Below, in pieces: positions 13,825 to 21,725 of a stretch of 64,000 nucleotides of DNA. The translations under genes were made by a program, and so were the position numbers. The stretch is from Oscillospiraceae bacterium (GTDB lineage Bacteria; Bacillota; Clostridia; Oscillospirales; Ruminococcaceae). Under the pieces are notes generated by a model. It was not told the DNA's origin and ran no database searches. It worked only from the letters and a program-made list of their open reading frames with translations. Each line of letters starts with the position of its first letter. Positions within the stretch are counted from its first letter, which is position 1. The DNA lies in contig CP107211.1 in the NCBI GenBank assembly GCA_025757845.1, positions 2,232,001-2,296,000 on the forward strand. The letters run 5' to 3'.

Positions 13825-14700
13825 ATGGCTGCATCCAAAAAGAAACGCACAGGTGCCCGCGCTGCGGTCGTGGTGGTGCTGTGCCTTGTGCTGGTGTGCG
13901 TAGTGGCCGCCGCCGTCGCGCTGGGGCTGGTGAGCCGCCGCGTGAAGAGCTTTGCCGGCGGAGCCAGCTTTTCGCTGGACTACCAGATCACTTCCACCGC
14001 TGCTGAAGAGCCCGCTTTATATAAGGTGCTGGCGCAGTTCGGCGGCACCTCCGGCCGGGTGGACGGCCAATATACGCCGGAAGCCTTGCAGCTGGAGCTG
14101 TACCCGCAGGCCAGCGGCAGCAGCCAGCCCCTCACCCGCCTGTACATCAGCAAGGACGAGACGCTGTACGATGCCGGGCAGCTTTACCGCACCCTGCGCA
14201 GCAGCATCACCGACAACTATCCGCTGGCCGGTGTGCTGATCCCGGAATGGAATATGGGCAGCTACATCTCCCAGACCCAGCTGGCCAGCCTGCTGGGCGT
14301 GGATGATACCGCCACCAGTCTGCAGTCCATGAACGACTTCCAGTTGGACCTGAAAAAGATCAAAAAGGTGCAGCCGGAAAATGCCAAAGCGGGCTACCTC
14401 TACTTCCGGCTGGAAACCGAGGACACTGCCGCCGATTCCCCCGTTTTGACGCTGGGCGTGGAAAAGAGCGGCCTGCTACGGGCTGCCTCCCCCGCCGTGC
14501 ACATCCTGCTGGACATCCCGGCCCACGGCATCCACACCGAGCTCACCGGCACCGTGACCCCGGCAGCCCCAGCCCTGACCGCTCCCACCTCCCGCATGCA
14601 GGACAGCGACATTGCTTCGCTGGTGCAGCTGCGCCAGACTGTCGAGAGCGTGGTACAGTTCGTGCAGGGCGCTGCGTCCGGCACGCAGAGCGCCTCCTGA
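13825..14700 (+). CDS. Membrane-anchored hypothetical protein (291 aa)
   Basis: ATG at 13825 follows AAGGAGG. A short basic N-terminus (K-K-K-R-T-G-A-R) leads into one long membrane helix (A-A-V-V-V-V-L-C-L-V-L-V-C-V-V-A-A-A-V-A-L), so about 255 residues lie outside the cell. The exterior part is beta-rich, with no cysteines and no motif I recognise; its acidic and Thr/Ser-rich make-up fits an extracytoplasmic domain. It has its own promoter and a strong terminator, so it is monocistronic. Function unknown. Confidence 0.75.
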   Translation: MAASKKKRTGARAAVVVVLCLVLVCVVAAAVALGLVSRRVKSFAGGASFSLDYQITSTAAEEPALYKVLAQFGGTSGRVDGQYTPEALQLELYPQASGSSQPLTRLYISKDETLYDAGQLYRTLRSSITDNYPLAGVLIPEWNMGSYISQTQLASLLGVDDTATSLQSMNDFQLDLKKIKKVQPENAKAGYLYFRLETEDTAADSPVLTLGVEKSGLLRAASPAVHILLDIPAHGIHTELTGTVTPAAPALTAPTSRMQDSDIASLVQLRQTVESVVQFVQGAASGTQSAS

Positions 14701-14715
14701 ACCTCCTTGCTATGC

Positions 14716-14754
14716 AAAAACGGCAGACGCCTTGCAAAGCGTCTGCCGTTTTTT
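14716..14754. terminator. Bidirectional terminator
   Basis: AAAAACGGCAGACGC-cttgcaaa-GCGTCTGCCGTTTTTT. It can end the plus-strand gene before it and the minus-strand ferredoxin gene behind it. Confidence 0.9.
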
Positions 14755-14761
14755 GATGCGT

Positions 14762-15472
14762 TTATCGGTCCAGGATGCGGCCGTCGGTGGAGATGGTCAC
14801 CACCTGCCACGGCACGAACTTGCCGCTGTTTTTCAGGGCGGTCACGGCGGCGTGTTCCAGCCCGCCGCAGCAGGGCACCTCCATGCGCAGCACCGTCACG
14901 CTCCGGATGTCGTTGCTGCGGAAGATCTCGGTCAGCTTTTCGCTGTAGTCCACAGCATCCAGCTTGGGGCAGCCGATGAGGGTGATCTTGCCCTTCATGA
15001 ACTCTTCGTGCACATTGGCGTAGGCGTAGGCGGTGCAGTCGGCTGCGATCAGGAGCTTTGCCCCGTCAAAATAGGGGGCGTTCACCGGCACCAGCTTGAT
15101 CTGGCAGGGCCACTGGCGCAGCTGCGACGGCTGTGCTGCAGTGGGGGCAGCAGGTGCGCTTTCCTCCCGGTGGAACTGGCGCATGGCGCTGCCCGGGCAG
15201 CCGTGGAAGGCCGGTTTTGCGGCCTGTGCGGCCTTTTTCTGCTTGTTTTCCAGCACGGCCTGCTCGTCGTAGGCGGCTGCCTCGCGCTCCTCAAAGGTGA
15301 TGGCACCGGTGGGGCAGCCGGGCAGGCAGTCGCCAAAGCCGTCGCAGTAGTCGTCCCGCATGAGCTTTGCCTTGCCGTTCACCAGACCGATGGCACCCTC
15401 GTGGCAGGCGGTGACGCAGGCCCCGCAGCCGTTGCATTTTTCTTCGTCTATATGAATGATTTTCCGGATCAT
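14762..15472 (-). CDS. 4Fe-4S dicluster ferredoxin-like protein with a C-terminal domain (236 aa)
   Basis: Residues 13-30 hold a full cluster motif (C-N-G-C-G-A-C-V-T-A-C-H). A second set at about 43-54 is irregular (Y-C-D-G-F-G-D-C-L-P-G-C-P), lacking one of the usual four spaced cysteines. A linker of Ala/Gln/Pro follows, then about 110 residues with I-A-A-D-C-T-A-Y-A-Y, I-G-C-P-K-L-D and V-P-C-C-G-G-L-E-H, so further metal- or thiol-dependent sites are likely. Proteins of this build, divergent from a Crp/Fnr gene, are frequent in Clostridia and are thought to act in redox or nitrosative-stress responses; that role is inferred from context. Confidence 0.8.
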   Translation of the reverse strand: MIRKIIHIDEEKCNGCGACVTACHEGAIGLVNGKAKLMRDDYCDGFGDCLPGCPTGAITFEEREAAAYDEQAVLENKQKKAAQAAKPAFHGCPGSAMRQFHREESAPAAPTAAQPSQLRQWPCQIKLVPVNAPYFDGAKLLIAADCTAYAYANVHEEFMKGKITLIGCPKLDAVDYSEKLTEIFRSNDIRSVTVLRMEVPCCGGLEHAAVTALKNSGKFVPWQVVTISTDGRILDR

Positions 15473-15484
15473 AGAAAAGCCTCC

Positions 15485-15540
15485 TTGTGTTTGTGCTTTG
15501 AGTATACTATAATCAGGGCAGACCTTCGGTTGTTATAACC
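15485..15540. promoter_or_regulatory. Divergent promoter region with palindromic operator
   Basis: On the plus strand TTGTGT (15485-15490), 17 bases, TATAAT (15508-15513) can drive the Crp/Fnr gene. On the minus strand a TATACT -10 lies close by. The near-palindrome GGTTGTTATAACC (15528-15540) lies near the -35 of the minus-strand promoter, where a Crp/Fnr-type activator would bind. Confidence 0.5.
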
Positions 15541-15560
15541 ACGAAAGTGAGGCTTTTTTT

Positions 15561-16208
15561 ATGAGACCCGTTGCATCCCCGCTGTTTCAGGGCCTGTCGG
15601 CAGAGGAGTGGGCTGCACTGGAGCAGTCCGGCTGCCTGCGCACGAAGAGCTACCCCCGGCACGCCGTCATTTTTCATGCCGGAGAGCAAGTGCATGCTCT
15701 GGGCGTGGTGCTGCGCGGCACCGTCCACATCGAAAATCTCGACCTGTGGGGCAGCAAGAGCATCCTGAGCAGCATTTCTGCCGGGCAGGCTTTTGCCGAG
15801 ACCTACGCGCTGTGCGGCGACGTGATGATGGTGGACGCCGTGGCTGCCGAGGAATGCGAAGTGCTGTTCGTGAACATTTCCGCCTTTTCCGGCGGCGCGC
15901 CCGGCACGGTGCACGAAAAGCTGCTGCGCAACCTGCTCACGGTGTCCATGCGCAAAAACCTGAGCCTTTCGCAGCGCATCTTCTGCACCACCCCCAAGAC
16001 CGTGCGGGGCCGTCTGCTGACCTACTTTTCCGCACAGGCCGCCCGCAGCGGCAGTCTGCAGTTCGAGATCCCGTTCAACCGGCAGCAGCTGGCCGACTAC
16101 CTCAATCTGGACCGCAGCGCCCTCTCCAAGGAGCTGTGCAAGATGCGGGACGAGGGCCTGCTGACCTTTGAAAAAAACCGCTTTGCCCTGAACGAACTGC
16201 CGGAGTGA
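15561..16208 (+). CDS. Crp/Fnr-family transcriptional regulator (215 aa)
   Basis: ATG at 15561 follows GTGAGG. The N-terminal 130 residues form a cyclic-nucleotide-binding-like barrel (P-R-H-A-V-I-F-H-A-G-E-Q-V, then G-Q-A-F-A-E). The C-terminal 70 residues are the HTH_Crp winged helix (F-N-R-Q-Q-L-A-D-Y-L-N-L-D-R-S-A-L-S-K-E-L). The Fnr-type N-terminal cysteine set is missing and the cAMP-contact residues are not conserved, so the signal is unknown. It is divergent from the dicluster ferredoxin-like gene, with a palindrome between them, so it most likely controls that gene. Confidence 0.9.
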   Translation: MRPVASPLFQGLSAEEWAALEQSGCLRTKSYPRHAVIFHAGEQVHALGVVLRGTVHIENLDLWGSKSILSSISAGQAFAETYALCGDVMMVDAVAAEECEVLFVNISAFSGGAPGTVHEKLLRNLLTVSMRKNLSLSQRIFCTTPKTVRGRLLTYFSAQAARSGSLQFEIPFNRQQLADYLNLDRSALSKELCKMRDEGLLTFEKNRFALNELPE

Positions 16209-16224
16209 ACCTCCCGCAAATGCA

Positions 16225-16270
16225 AGAAGCACCCGCCGGGTCCCACGATCCGACGGGTGCTTCTGGTTTT
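16225..16270. terminator. Bidirectional terminator between the Crp/Fnr and lectin genes
   Basis: AGAAGCACCCG (16225-16235) pairs with CGGGTGCTTCT (16254-16264) and is followed by GGTTTTT. It separates two convergent genes. Confidence 0.75.
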
Positions 16271-16287
16271 TACGGGTTCAGCCTTGC

Positions 16288-17124
16288 TCAATCTGCCTTT
16301 TTGGCAGGGGACTTACGGGTGCGCTTGGGCTTTTCGGCCGGGGCGGCAGCTTCTGCGGCGGCTTCTGCCTTGGGTGCAGCCTTCTTCCGGGCAGTGGTCT
16401 TGCGGGGAGCCTTGGCGGGCTTCTCTGCTGCTTCCGCCTTTGCGGCGGGCTCTGTCTTCGGCTCTTCTGCCTTTTCGGCAGCGGGCTGGGCGGTCACAGC
16501 CGGTTCCGCAGCGGCCTTTTTGGTGGTGCGGGGCTTGCGGGCGGCAGGCTTTTTGACCGGTGCCTTCTTCTCCTCTGCCTTCTTCTCCTCTGCCGGGGCA
16601 ACAGCCTCAGCGGCGGGTGCGGCTTCCACAGCAGGCTCGGCAGTCTTTTTAGCGGTGCGCTTTGCGCGGTCCTTCACCTCAGCGATGGTCCACAGCTGGT
16701 CGGCACCGGGCACCTCCTGCCAGATCTGCAGCACGGCACCTGCTTCGGCACCCATGCCCACGGTGTCCACGCACTTGCCGCCGGCCCAGGACGAGCGCAG
16801 GCGCACGGTGCCTTCCGGCGTGGGGCAGAGCTCCCACATCTGGGAGGTGCCGCCCACATCCTCCCACAGGTGCAGCCAGGTGCCGTTGGCAGTGCCGGTC
16901 ATGGTCAGGTCCAGCAGCTTGCCGGAGGCGCGGTTGCGGATGCGGTACACGCCCTCGCCCACCCGGACAAAGCTCCACTCCTGTTCGGGCTTGTGGTCAT
17001 ACTTGCCCAGACGAACGGTGCCGCCGTCCTTGCTTGCTTCCACGGCCTGGATCACATTGCCGGTGTGAGCGGCAATGGTATAAAAACGATCGGCTTCGAT
17101 CACGGTCTGTGCTACGGTTTTCAT
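16288..17124 (-). CDS. Ricin-type beta-trefoil protein with histone-H1-like Ala/Lys-rich tail (278 aa)
   Basis: ATG at 17124 follows GGAGG. Residues 1-150 carry repeated beta-trefoil units: Y-T-I-A-A-H-T-G-N-V-I-Q, then E-Q-E-W-S-F-V-R-V-G-E-G-V-Y-R-I-R-N-R-A-S-G-K-L-L-D-L, and a late Q-L-W-T-I. These are RICIN/CBM13-type Q-x-W modules that normally bind sugars. From about residue 152 the protein is almost only Ala, Lys, Pro, Glu and Thr, with A-K-K, T-A-R-K-K-A-A-P-K and S-P-A-K-K-A steps like histone H1 or Hc1. No signal peptide is seen, so it is probably cytoplasmic, with a tail able to bind DNA, RNA or acidic polymers. The gene is monocistronic with its own promoter and terminator. Confidence 0.8.
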   Translation of the reverse strand: MKTVAQTVIEADRFYTIAAHTGNVIQAVEASKDGGTVRLGKYDHKPEQEWSFVRVGEGVYRIRNRASGKLLDLTMTGTANGTWLHLWEDVGGTSQMWELCPTPEGTVRLRSSWAGGKCVDTVGMGAEAGAVLQIWQEVPGADQLWTIAEVKDRAKRTAKKTAEPAVEAAPAAEAVAPAEEKKAEEKKAPVKKPAARKPRTTKKAAAEPAVTAQPAAEKAEEPKTEPAAKAEAAEKPAKAPRKTTARKKAAPKAEAAAEAAAPAEKPKRTRKSPAKKAD

Positions 17125-17184
17125 GCTTCAGTTCCTCCATCTGTCACGATGCCGGGCAGGGTCTGCCAACATCTTCCTGCCTAA

Positions 17185-17213
17185 ATGATACCACATATCG
17201 TGATTTTCCACAA
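17185..17213 (-). promoter_or_regulatory. Promoter of the lectin/H1-like gene
   Basis: On the minus strand TTGTGG (17213-17208), 17 bases, TATCAT (17190-17185). Confidence 0.55.
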
Positions 17214-17320
17214 GCAATTCGACCTTTCTTTAGCAAATCATACAGAATCGCCGGTTCTTTCGGCGTCATTTTCGCCCCTTCGCACCGGTTTGCGAGCCGT
17301 TTTTTCACACGGTTCCCCTC

Positions 17321-17349
17321 TCGACTTTTTGCCGTACTTGCGTTATACT
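17321..17349 (+). promoter_or_regulatory. Possible promoter of the MATE gene
   Basis: TCGACT (17321-17326), 17 bases, TATACT (17344-17349). The -10 is good and the -35 weak. Confidence 0.45.
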
Positions 17350-17423
17350 ATGATGTTGCTGATTTCCGCCGTCCGCTTTTAGCGGCGGCTTTCCCTACTC
17401 CATCCCATTCAAGGAGGCTTTTT

Positions 17424-18806
17424 ATGACAAGCGATGACCGCAGTGCGCTGCAGTTTCGCCGGATGACCGAGACGCCCATCCCGCAACTGGTCCTCAGCCT
17501 TGCTGCTCCCACCATTTTAAGTATGCTGATCACCAGCATCTACAATCTGGCCGACACCTTTTTTGTGGGCCAGATCTCCACCAGTGCGTCCGGTGCCGTG
17601 GGCGTTGTTTCCAGCCTGATGGCCATCATCCAGGCGCTGGGCTTTATGCTGGGCCACGGGGCCGGCACCATCATCAGCCGCAGCCTGGGCAGCCGCGACA
17701 CCACCGCCGCCACCCGGTTTGCGTCCACCAGCTTTTTCACGGCTCTGGTGTTTGGCGTGGTGCTGGCCGTGGCGGGCCTTGGCACCCTGCCCCACTTCAT
17801 GATGCTGCTGGGCAGCACCGAGACCATCCTGCCCCACGCCTGCGCCTACGCGCGGCCCATCCTCATTGCCGCCCCGCTGATGATCTCCAGCCTGGTGATG
17901 AACAACATCCTGCGCTACGAGGGCAAAGCCAGCTTTGCCATGATCGGTCTGGTCACCGGCGGCGTGTTGAACATCGCGCTGGACCCGCTGTTCATGTTCG
18001 TGTTCGGGCTGGGCACCGCCGGGGCCGGCATTGCCACCGCCCTGAGCCAGAGCATCAGCTTCTGCATCCTGCTGTCCATGTTCCTGCGGGGCAAAACGGT
18101 CAGCCAGTTCCGCCTTTCGGCCGTCACCCGCGAAGCCCGCGATTTCGGCCGCATCCTGCTGGGCGGTGCGCCCAGCTTTGGCCGTCAGGGCCTGAACAGC
18201 ATCGGCGGCATGCTGCTGAACCTTGCCGCCCGCAGCTACGGCGACGCCGCCGTGGCCGGTATGAGCATCGTGTCCCGCATCTTCATGTTCATCATCTCGG
18301 TGGCCATCGGCGTGGGACAGGGCCTGCAGCCGGTGGCATCCTTCAACTACGGTGCCCGCAAATACCGCCGGGTGCGGCAGGCCGCCATCTTCACCATCGA
18401 AGCGGCCTTCTGCATGCTGGTGGTGCTGGTGGGCCTATGCTGGGTGAACGGCGATGCCCTCATCCGTCTGTTCCGCGATGACCCCGCCGTCACCGCCGTG
18501 GCGCTGCCCGCCTTCCACTACCAGTGCCTGGCCATGTTGCTACAGCCCATCATCGTGGTGGCCAACATGACCTTCCAGAGCGTGGGCGCGTCCGGCCGGG
18601 CCACCTTCCTGGCCTGCTGCCGACAGGGCGTGTTCTTCATCCCGCTCATCCTCATCCTGCCCCGCACCCACGGGCTGTTCGGCGTGGAGATTTGCCAGCC
18701 CATCGCGGATGTGCTCACCTTCCTGGTGTCCCTGCCCTTCCTGATTGCATTTCTGCAGCAGCTTGGCCGGATGGATGACGCCGAACAGAGCAAAACCGCG
18801 TCCTGA
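17424..18806 (+). CDS. MATE-family efflux transporter (460 aa)
   Basis: ATG at 17424 follows AAGGAGG. The product has twelve hydrophobic segments, and the two homologous halves start with similar motifs: P-I-P-Q-L-V-L-S-L-A-A-P-T-I-L-S-M-L-I-T-S-I-Y-N-L-A-D, and later L-L-G-G-A-P-S-F-G-R-Q-G-L-N-S-I-G-G. MATE pumps export cationic drugs and metabolites using a Na+ or H+ gradient. The Y-N-L-A-D-T-F-F-V-G-Q stretch is typical of the bacterial DinF/VmrA-like branch. The length of 460 fits the family (440-470). It stands alone between its own promoter-like site and a terminator. Confidence 0.95.
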   Translation: MTSDDRSALQFRRMTETPIPQLVLSLAAPTILSMLITSIYNLADTFFVGQISTSASGAVGVVSSLMAIIQALGFMLGHGAGTIISRSLGSRDTTAATRFASTSFFTALVFGVVLAVAGLGTLPHFMMLLGSTETILPHACAYARPILIAAPLMISSLVMNNILRYEGKASFAMIGLVTGGVLNIALDPLFMFVFGLGTAGAGIATALSQSISFCILLSMFLRGKTVSQFRLSAVTREARDFGRILLGGAPSFGRQGLNSIGGMLLNLAARSYGDAAVAGMSIVSRIFMFIISVAIGVGQGLQPVASFNYGARKYRRVRQAAIFTIEAAFCMLVVLVGLCWVNGDALIRLFRDDPAVTAVALPAFHYQCLAMLLQPIIVVANMTFQSVGASGRATFLACCRQGVFFIPLILILPRTHGLFGVEICQPIADVLTFLVSLPFLIAFLQQLGRMDDAEQSKTAS

Positions 18807-18830
18807 AATTCTGTCATAGATCTGTAACCA

Positions 18831-18869
18831 ACAGCCGTGCTTTCCCCGCAATGGAAAACACGGCTGTTT
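18831..18869 (+). terminator. Terminator of the MATE gene
   Basis: ACAGCCGTG (18831-18839) pairs with CACGGCTGT (18859-18867), with an extended inner TTTCC/GGAAA stem, then TTTC. Confidence 0.7.
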
Positions 18870-18976
18870 CGTATTATAATTGAACCGGAAATTTCTTCCG
18901 GGTGCGTTTTTTCATTCCAGACAGTAGCATCTGCATTTTGCATTGCTTTTTGTATTGTTTTAAGAGGAGTGATCCC

Positions 18977-20602
18977 ATGAAAAAGACCGTTTCCCGTCTG
19001 GGCAGTGCTGCCCTGTGCGTGACCCTGAGCCTTGCGCTGGGCTGCGGCTGCGCGGTAATGCCGCCTGCCTCCTCCGAGAAACCTGCGTCCTCGGCGGCTT
19101 CCGTCCCCACCGACGCCGAGGGCAAGCCCCTGTACGATGCCACCCGGCTGGACGACGGCCGCCTGCGCATCCTGTACGGCTACGACAACTCCGGCGACAG
19201 CCGCACCGTCCTGTGCGGCAGCAAGGTGCTGTACCAGTCTGCCCGCAGCGAAAACGTAAGCCTGCTGCAGGATATCGTGACCGGCGAAACGAACTACTGG
19301 TTCCGCACCTGGTCGGACTCCACCGGCCGGGGCGGCCGCCGCAGTGCCCTGTATGATAAGGACGGCAGCGAGGTGCTGGCCTTTGACGGCGAGCAGAGCG
19401 CTGCCCTGCAGAATGGTCTGCTGGTTCTGCAGGAGAGCAGGATGGTCGGTGACAGCTACGATGTCGACTATGACAGCTACGGCACCTGCAGTGTCATCGA
19501 CCTTGCCACCGGCGAGAACCTGCCCGTCCCGGAGGGTGCCTACAGCTGCATCGTCTGCGGGGACGCACTGGTGTTCAACTGCTACGCCCGCCCGGCAGAC
19601 CTTGCCGCAGACGAATGGGACGACGACCCCAGCCTGCACAGCTGGGTCACTGTCCAGCAGAAGGACGGCACCCAGACCTATGGGTCCTCCACCTCCACGG
19701 CCAGCCGCATTTCCTATGAGCCGGATGAACTGGACGACTGGGTGGAACTGGACATCTTCCATGCAGACGGCAGCCCGGCCGACCAGGTCCTGCACAACCC
19801 TGCCACCGGGGAGGGCCTGCGCGGCTACCGACAGATCTGCGGCCACGGTACGGCAGCTTTCCTGACCCCAAGCGGCACCTATCAGCTGCGGGACCTGACC
19901 ACCGAGGACCGGGGCGTGATCGCCGAATTCGACGCCCTGCCCAGCAACTATTTCCCGGGGTATGTGGTCACCTGGAACGTGGACAGTGACTATCGTTATT
20001 CCCTGCACGACCTTTCCACCGGGGAGGTCACACCGCTGTATGCTTCCAGCGTCACGGGCAGCAAGATTGCCCTCTATGCGCAGGACGGCAGCCTGAAGGT
20101 CTACGACACCGACACCGGAGCACTGCTCACCGACGTGAACGCCGGGACCATTGGGGACGATCAGCGCGTGACGCTGGACTGTGAGGAGGACGGCTTTGTC
20201 TGGATGGAGCTGCGGGATGCCGACAGCTATGAGATCGCTGCCATCCGGGTGTACGGCCCCGAAGGCCTCGTCTCCGACCTGAGCAGCCTGAATGAGACCT
20301 ACAATTATCTGGGCTACCTCACCACCGATGCCAACGGCAGGCCGCTGTACTACGGCACCCGCAGCGTTCCCGGCAGCAGTTACGCCACCGGATGCGATGT
20401 GCTGGACGAAACCGGCAACGTGGTGATGCAGGGCCTTGGCAGCTGCTACAGCTACTACGACAACAGCCTGAACGCCCTGCCGGACCATGTATTCGTGGCA
20501 CGGCGTGGCTTCTATTACGGCTGGATGGACACCGACGGCAACTGGCTTTACTGCCAGAGCATCTTCTCGTCCGTCAATGCCGATGATGAACTCGGTTACT
20601 GA
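18977..20602 (+). CDS. Putative secreted lipoprotein (541 aa)
   Basis: ATG at 18977 follows AGAGGAG. The N-terminus (M-K-K-T-V-S-R-L-G-S, then A-L-C-V-T-L-S-L-A-L-G-C-G-C) is a signal sequence ending in a cysteine pair, probably a lipoprotein site although the lipobox A-L-G-C is not perfect. A Ser/Ala/Pro linker is followed by about 490 residues rich in Asp, Gly, Tyr and Thr, with repeated L-Y-D-x-D-G and L-x-D-L-x-T-G-E-x-type turns as in beta-propeller proteins (for example V-I-D-L-A-T-G-E, L-H-D-L-S-T-G-E-V, V-Y-D-T-D-T-G-A). A propeller-like extracellular protein is inferred; no function is known. Only 23 bases separate it from the substrate-binding lipoprotein gene. Confidence 0.75.
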   Translation: MKKTVSRLGSAALCVTLSLALGCGCAVMPPASSEKPASSAASVPTDAEGKPLYDATRLDDGRLRILYGYDNSGDSRTVLCGSKVLYQSARSENVSLLQDIVTGETNYWFRTWSDSTGRGGRRSALYDKDGSEVLAFDGEQSAALQNGLLVLQESRMVGDSYDVDYDSYGTCSVIDLATGENLPVPEGAYSCIVCGDALVFNCYARPADLAADEWDDDPSLHSWVTVQQKDGTQTYGSSTSTASRISYEPDELDDWVELDIFHADGSPADQVLHNPATGEGLRGYRQICGHGTAAFLTPSGTYQLRDLTTEDRGVIAEFDALPSNYFPGYVVTWNVDSDYRYSLHDLSTGEVTPLYASSVTGSKIALYAQDGSLKVYDTDTGALLTDVNAGTIGDDQRVTLDCEEDGFVWMELRDADSYEIAAIRVYGPEGLVSDLSSLNETYNYLGYLTTDANGRPLYYGTRSVPGSSYATGCDVLDETGNVVMQGLGSCYSYYDNSLNALPDHVFVARRGFYYGWMDTDGNWLYCQSIFSSVNADDELGY

Positions 20603-20625
20603 ACCATGACAGGAGGTTTTTTCTG

Positions 20626-21612
20626 ATGAAAAACACGAAAATTTCCCGCCGCAGCTTTCTGCTGGGTCTTGCCGCCTGCTCTGCCGCCGGGGTCCTGACG
20701 GCCTGCTCCGGCAGCAGCGAGCCTGCTTCGTCTGCTTCCACCGCCCCGGAACCCCCTGCTTCCTCGGCTGCCAGTGAGGTGACCGCCGCACCGTTCCTGA
20801 CCGTGGAGGACTTCCCTGCCCTGGACGGCAGCACGGCCTGCATCCCCCTGATGGCGCAAATGCTGGCCGACACCACCGGCATGGACCTGGAAGAAGCCCA
20901 GAGCATCATTTCGGTCAGCACCACCGCTTATGCCTGGGAGAGCTTTGGTCTGTACAACACCGACACCAAAATGCTGGTGGTGTACGAAGCCCCGGATTCC
21001 GTCAAGGAAGAGCTGGAGGCCGCCAACGTCCAGCTGGAGCAGAAGCCCATCGGCGTGGACGCACTGGTGTTCATCGTGAACGAGGACAACCCCGTGACCG
21101 ACCTGACCCAGCAGCAGCTGCGGGACATCTACGCCGGAAAGATCACCAACTGGAAGGACGTGGGCGGCCAGGATCTGGACATCGTGGCCTTCCAGCGCCG
21201 GTCTGACTCCGGCAGCCAGACCCTGTTCCAGAAGCTGCTCATTCAGGGCGGCGAACTGATGGACCCGCCCACCGAGCTGGCCCCCACCGCCATGGGCGAA
21301 CTGGTGGACAGCCTTGCCGCCTACAACAACTCCGCCAACGCCATCGGCTTTTCGGTGTACTACTACATCGACCAGATGTACTCCCAGCCCGGTCTGCGGC
21401 TGCTGAGTGTGGACGGCGTGATGCCCTCCAACGACACACTGGCCGACGGCAGCTATCCCCTCTGCAACGACTTCTACGCCGTCATCCGTCCGGATGCCGC
21501 CGCCGACAGCCCGGAGCGCCAGCTCTACGACTGGCTGGACACCGAGGCCGGGCAGGCCTGCATCAAAAAGGCCGGCTATGTGCCTGCCGGCAGTGCAGCC
21601 GCCAACGGCTGA
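20626..21612 (+). CDS. PstS-like substrate-binding lipoprotein (328 aa)
   Basis: ATG at 20626 follows AGGAGG. The N-terminus carries S-R-R-S-F-L-L-G-L, a possible Tat signal, followed by the lipobox L-T-A-C. The mature part is a PBP-like fold of the PstS type: D-A-L-V-F-I-V-N-E-D-N-P-V, T-Q-Q-Q-L-R-D-I-Y-A-G-K-I-T-N-W-K-D-V-G-G, R-R-S-D-S-G-S-Q-T-L-F. The last two are the classic phosphate-binding loops of PstS-like proteins. No pstCAB genes follow. It may scavenge phosphate or another oxyanion, or act as a sensor. It is co-transcribed with the beta-propeller-like lipoprotein. Confidence 0.85.
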   Translation: MKNTKISRRSFLLGLAACSAAGVLTACSGSSEPASSASTAPEPPASSAASEVTAAPFLTVEDFPALDGSTACIPLMAQMLADTTGMDLEEAQSIISVSTTAYAWESFGLYNTDTKMLVVYEAPDSVKEELEAANVQLEQKPIGVDALVFIVNEDNPVTDLTQQQLRDIYAGKITNWKDVGGQDLDIVAFQRRSDSGSQTLFQKLLIQGGELMDPPTELAPTAMGELVDSLAAYNNSANAIGFSVYYYIDQMYSQPGLRLLSVDGVMPSNDTLADGSYPLCNDFYAVIRPDAAADSPERQLYDWLDTEAGQACIKKAGYVPAGSAAANG

Positions 21613-21640
21613 ATCCCTGCCATAACCTGCACCGTTTGAA

Positions 21641-21669
21641 TTGACACGCTTTCATCCTTCTGCTACAAT
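21641..21669 (+). promoter_or_regulatory. Promoter of the PsiE-like gene
   Basis: TTGACA (21641-21646), 17 bases, TACAAT (21664-21669). A near-consensus promoter. Confidence 0.8.
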
Positions 21670-21725
21670 AATGTCAAAGATTTGTCGAATCTTCTACAGC
21701 AGAATGCCGAAAGGACGGTCTTGTT

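Noticed and set aside
18518..20791. Open frame of 757 codons on the minus strand
   Set aside because: It is antisense to the MATE and lipoprotein genes. High-GC codon bias keeps this antisense frame open; the product has no family-like motifs and no ribosome-binding site.
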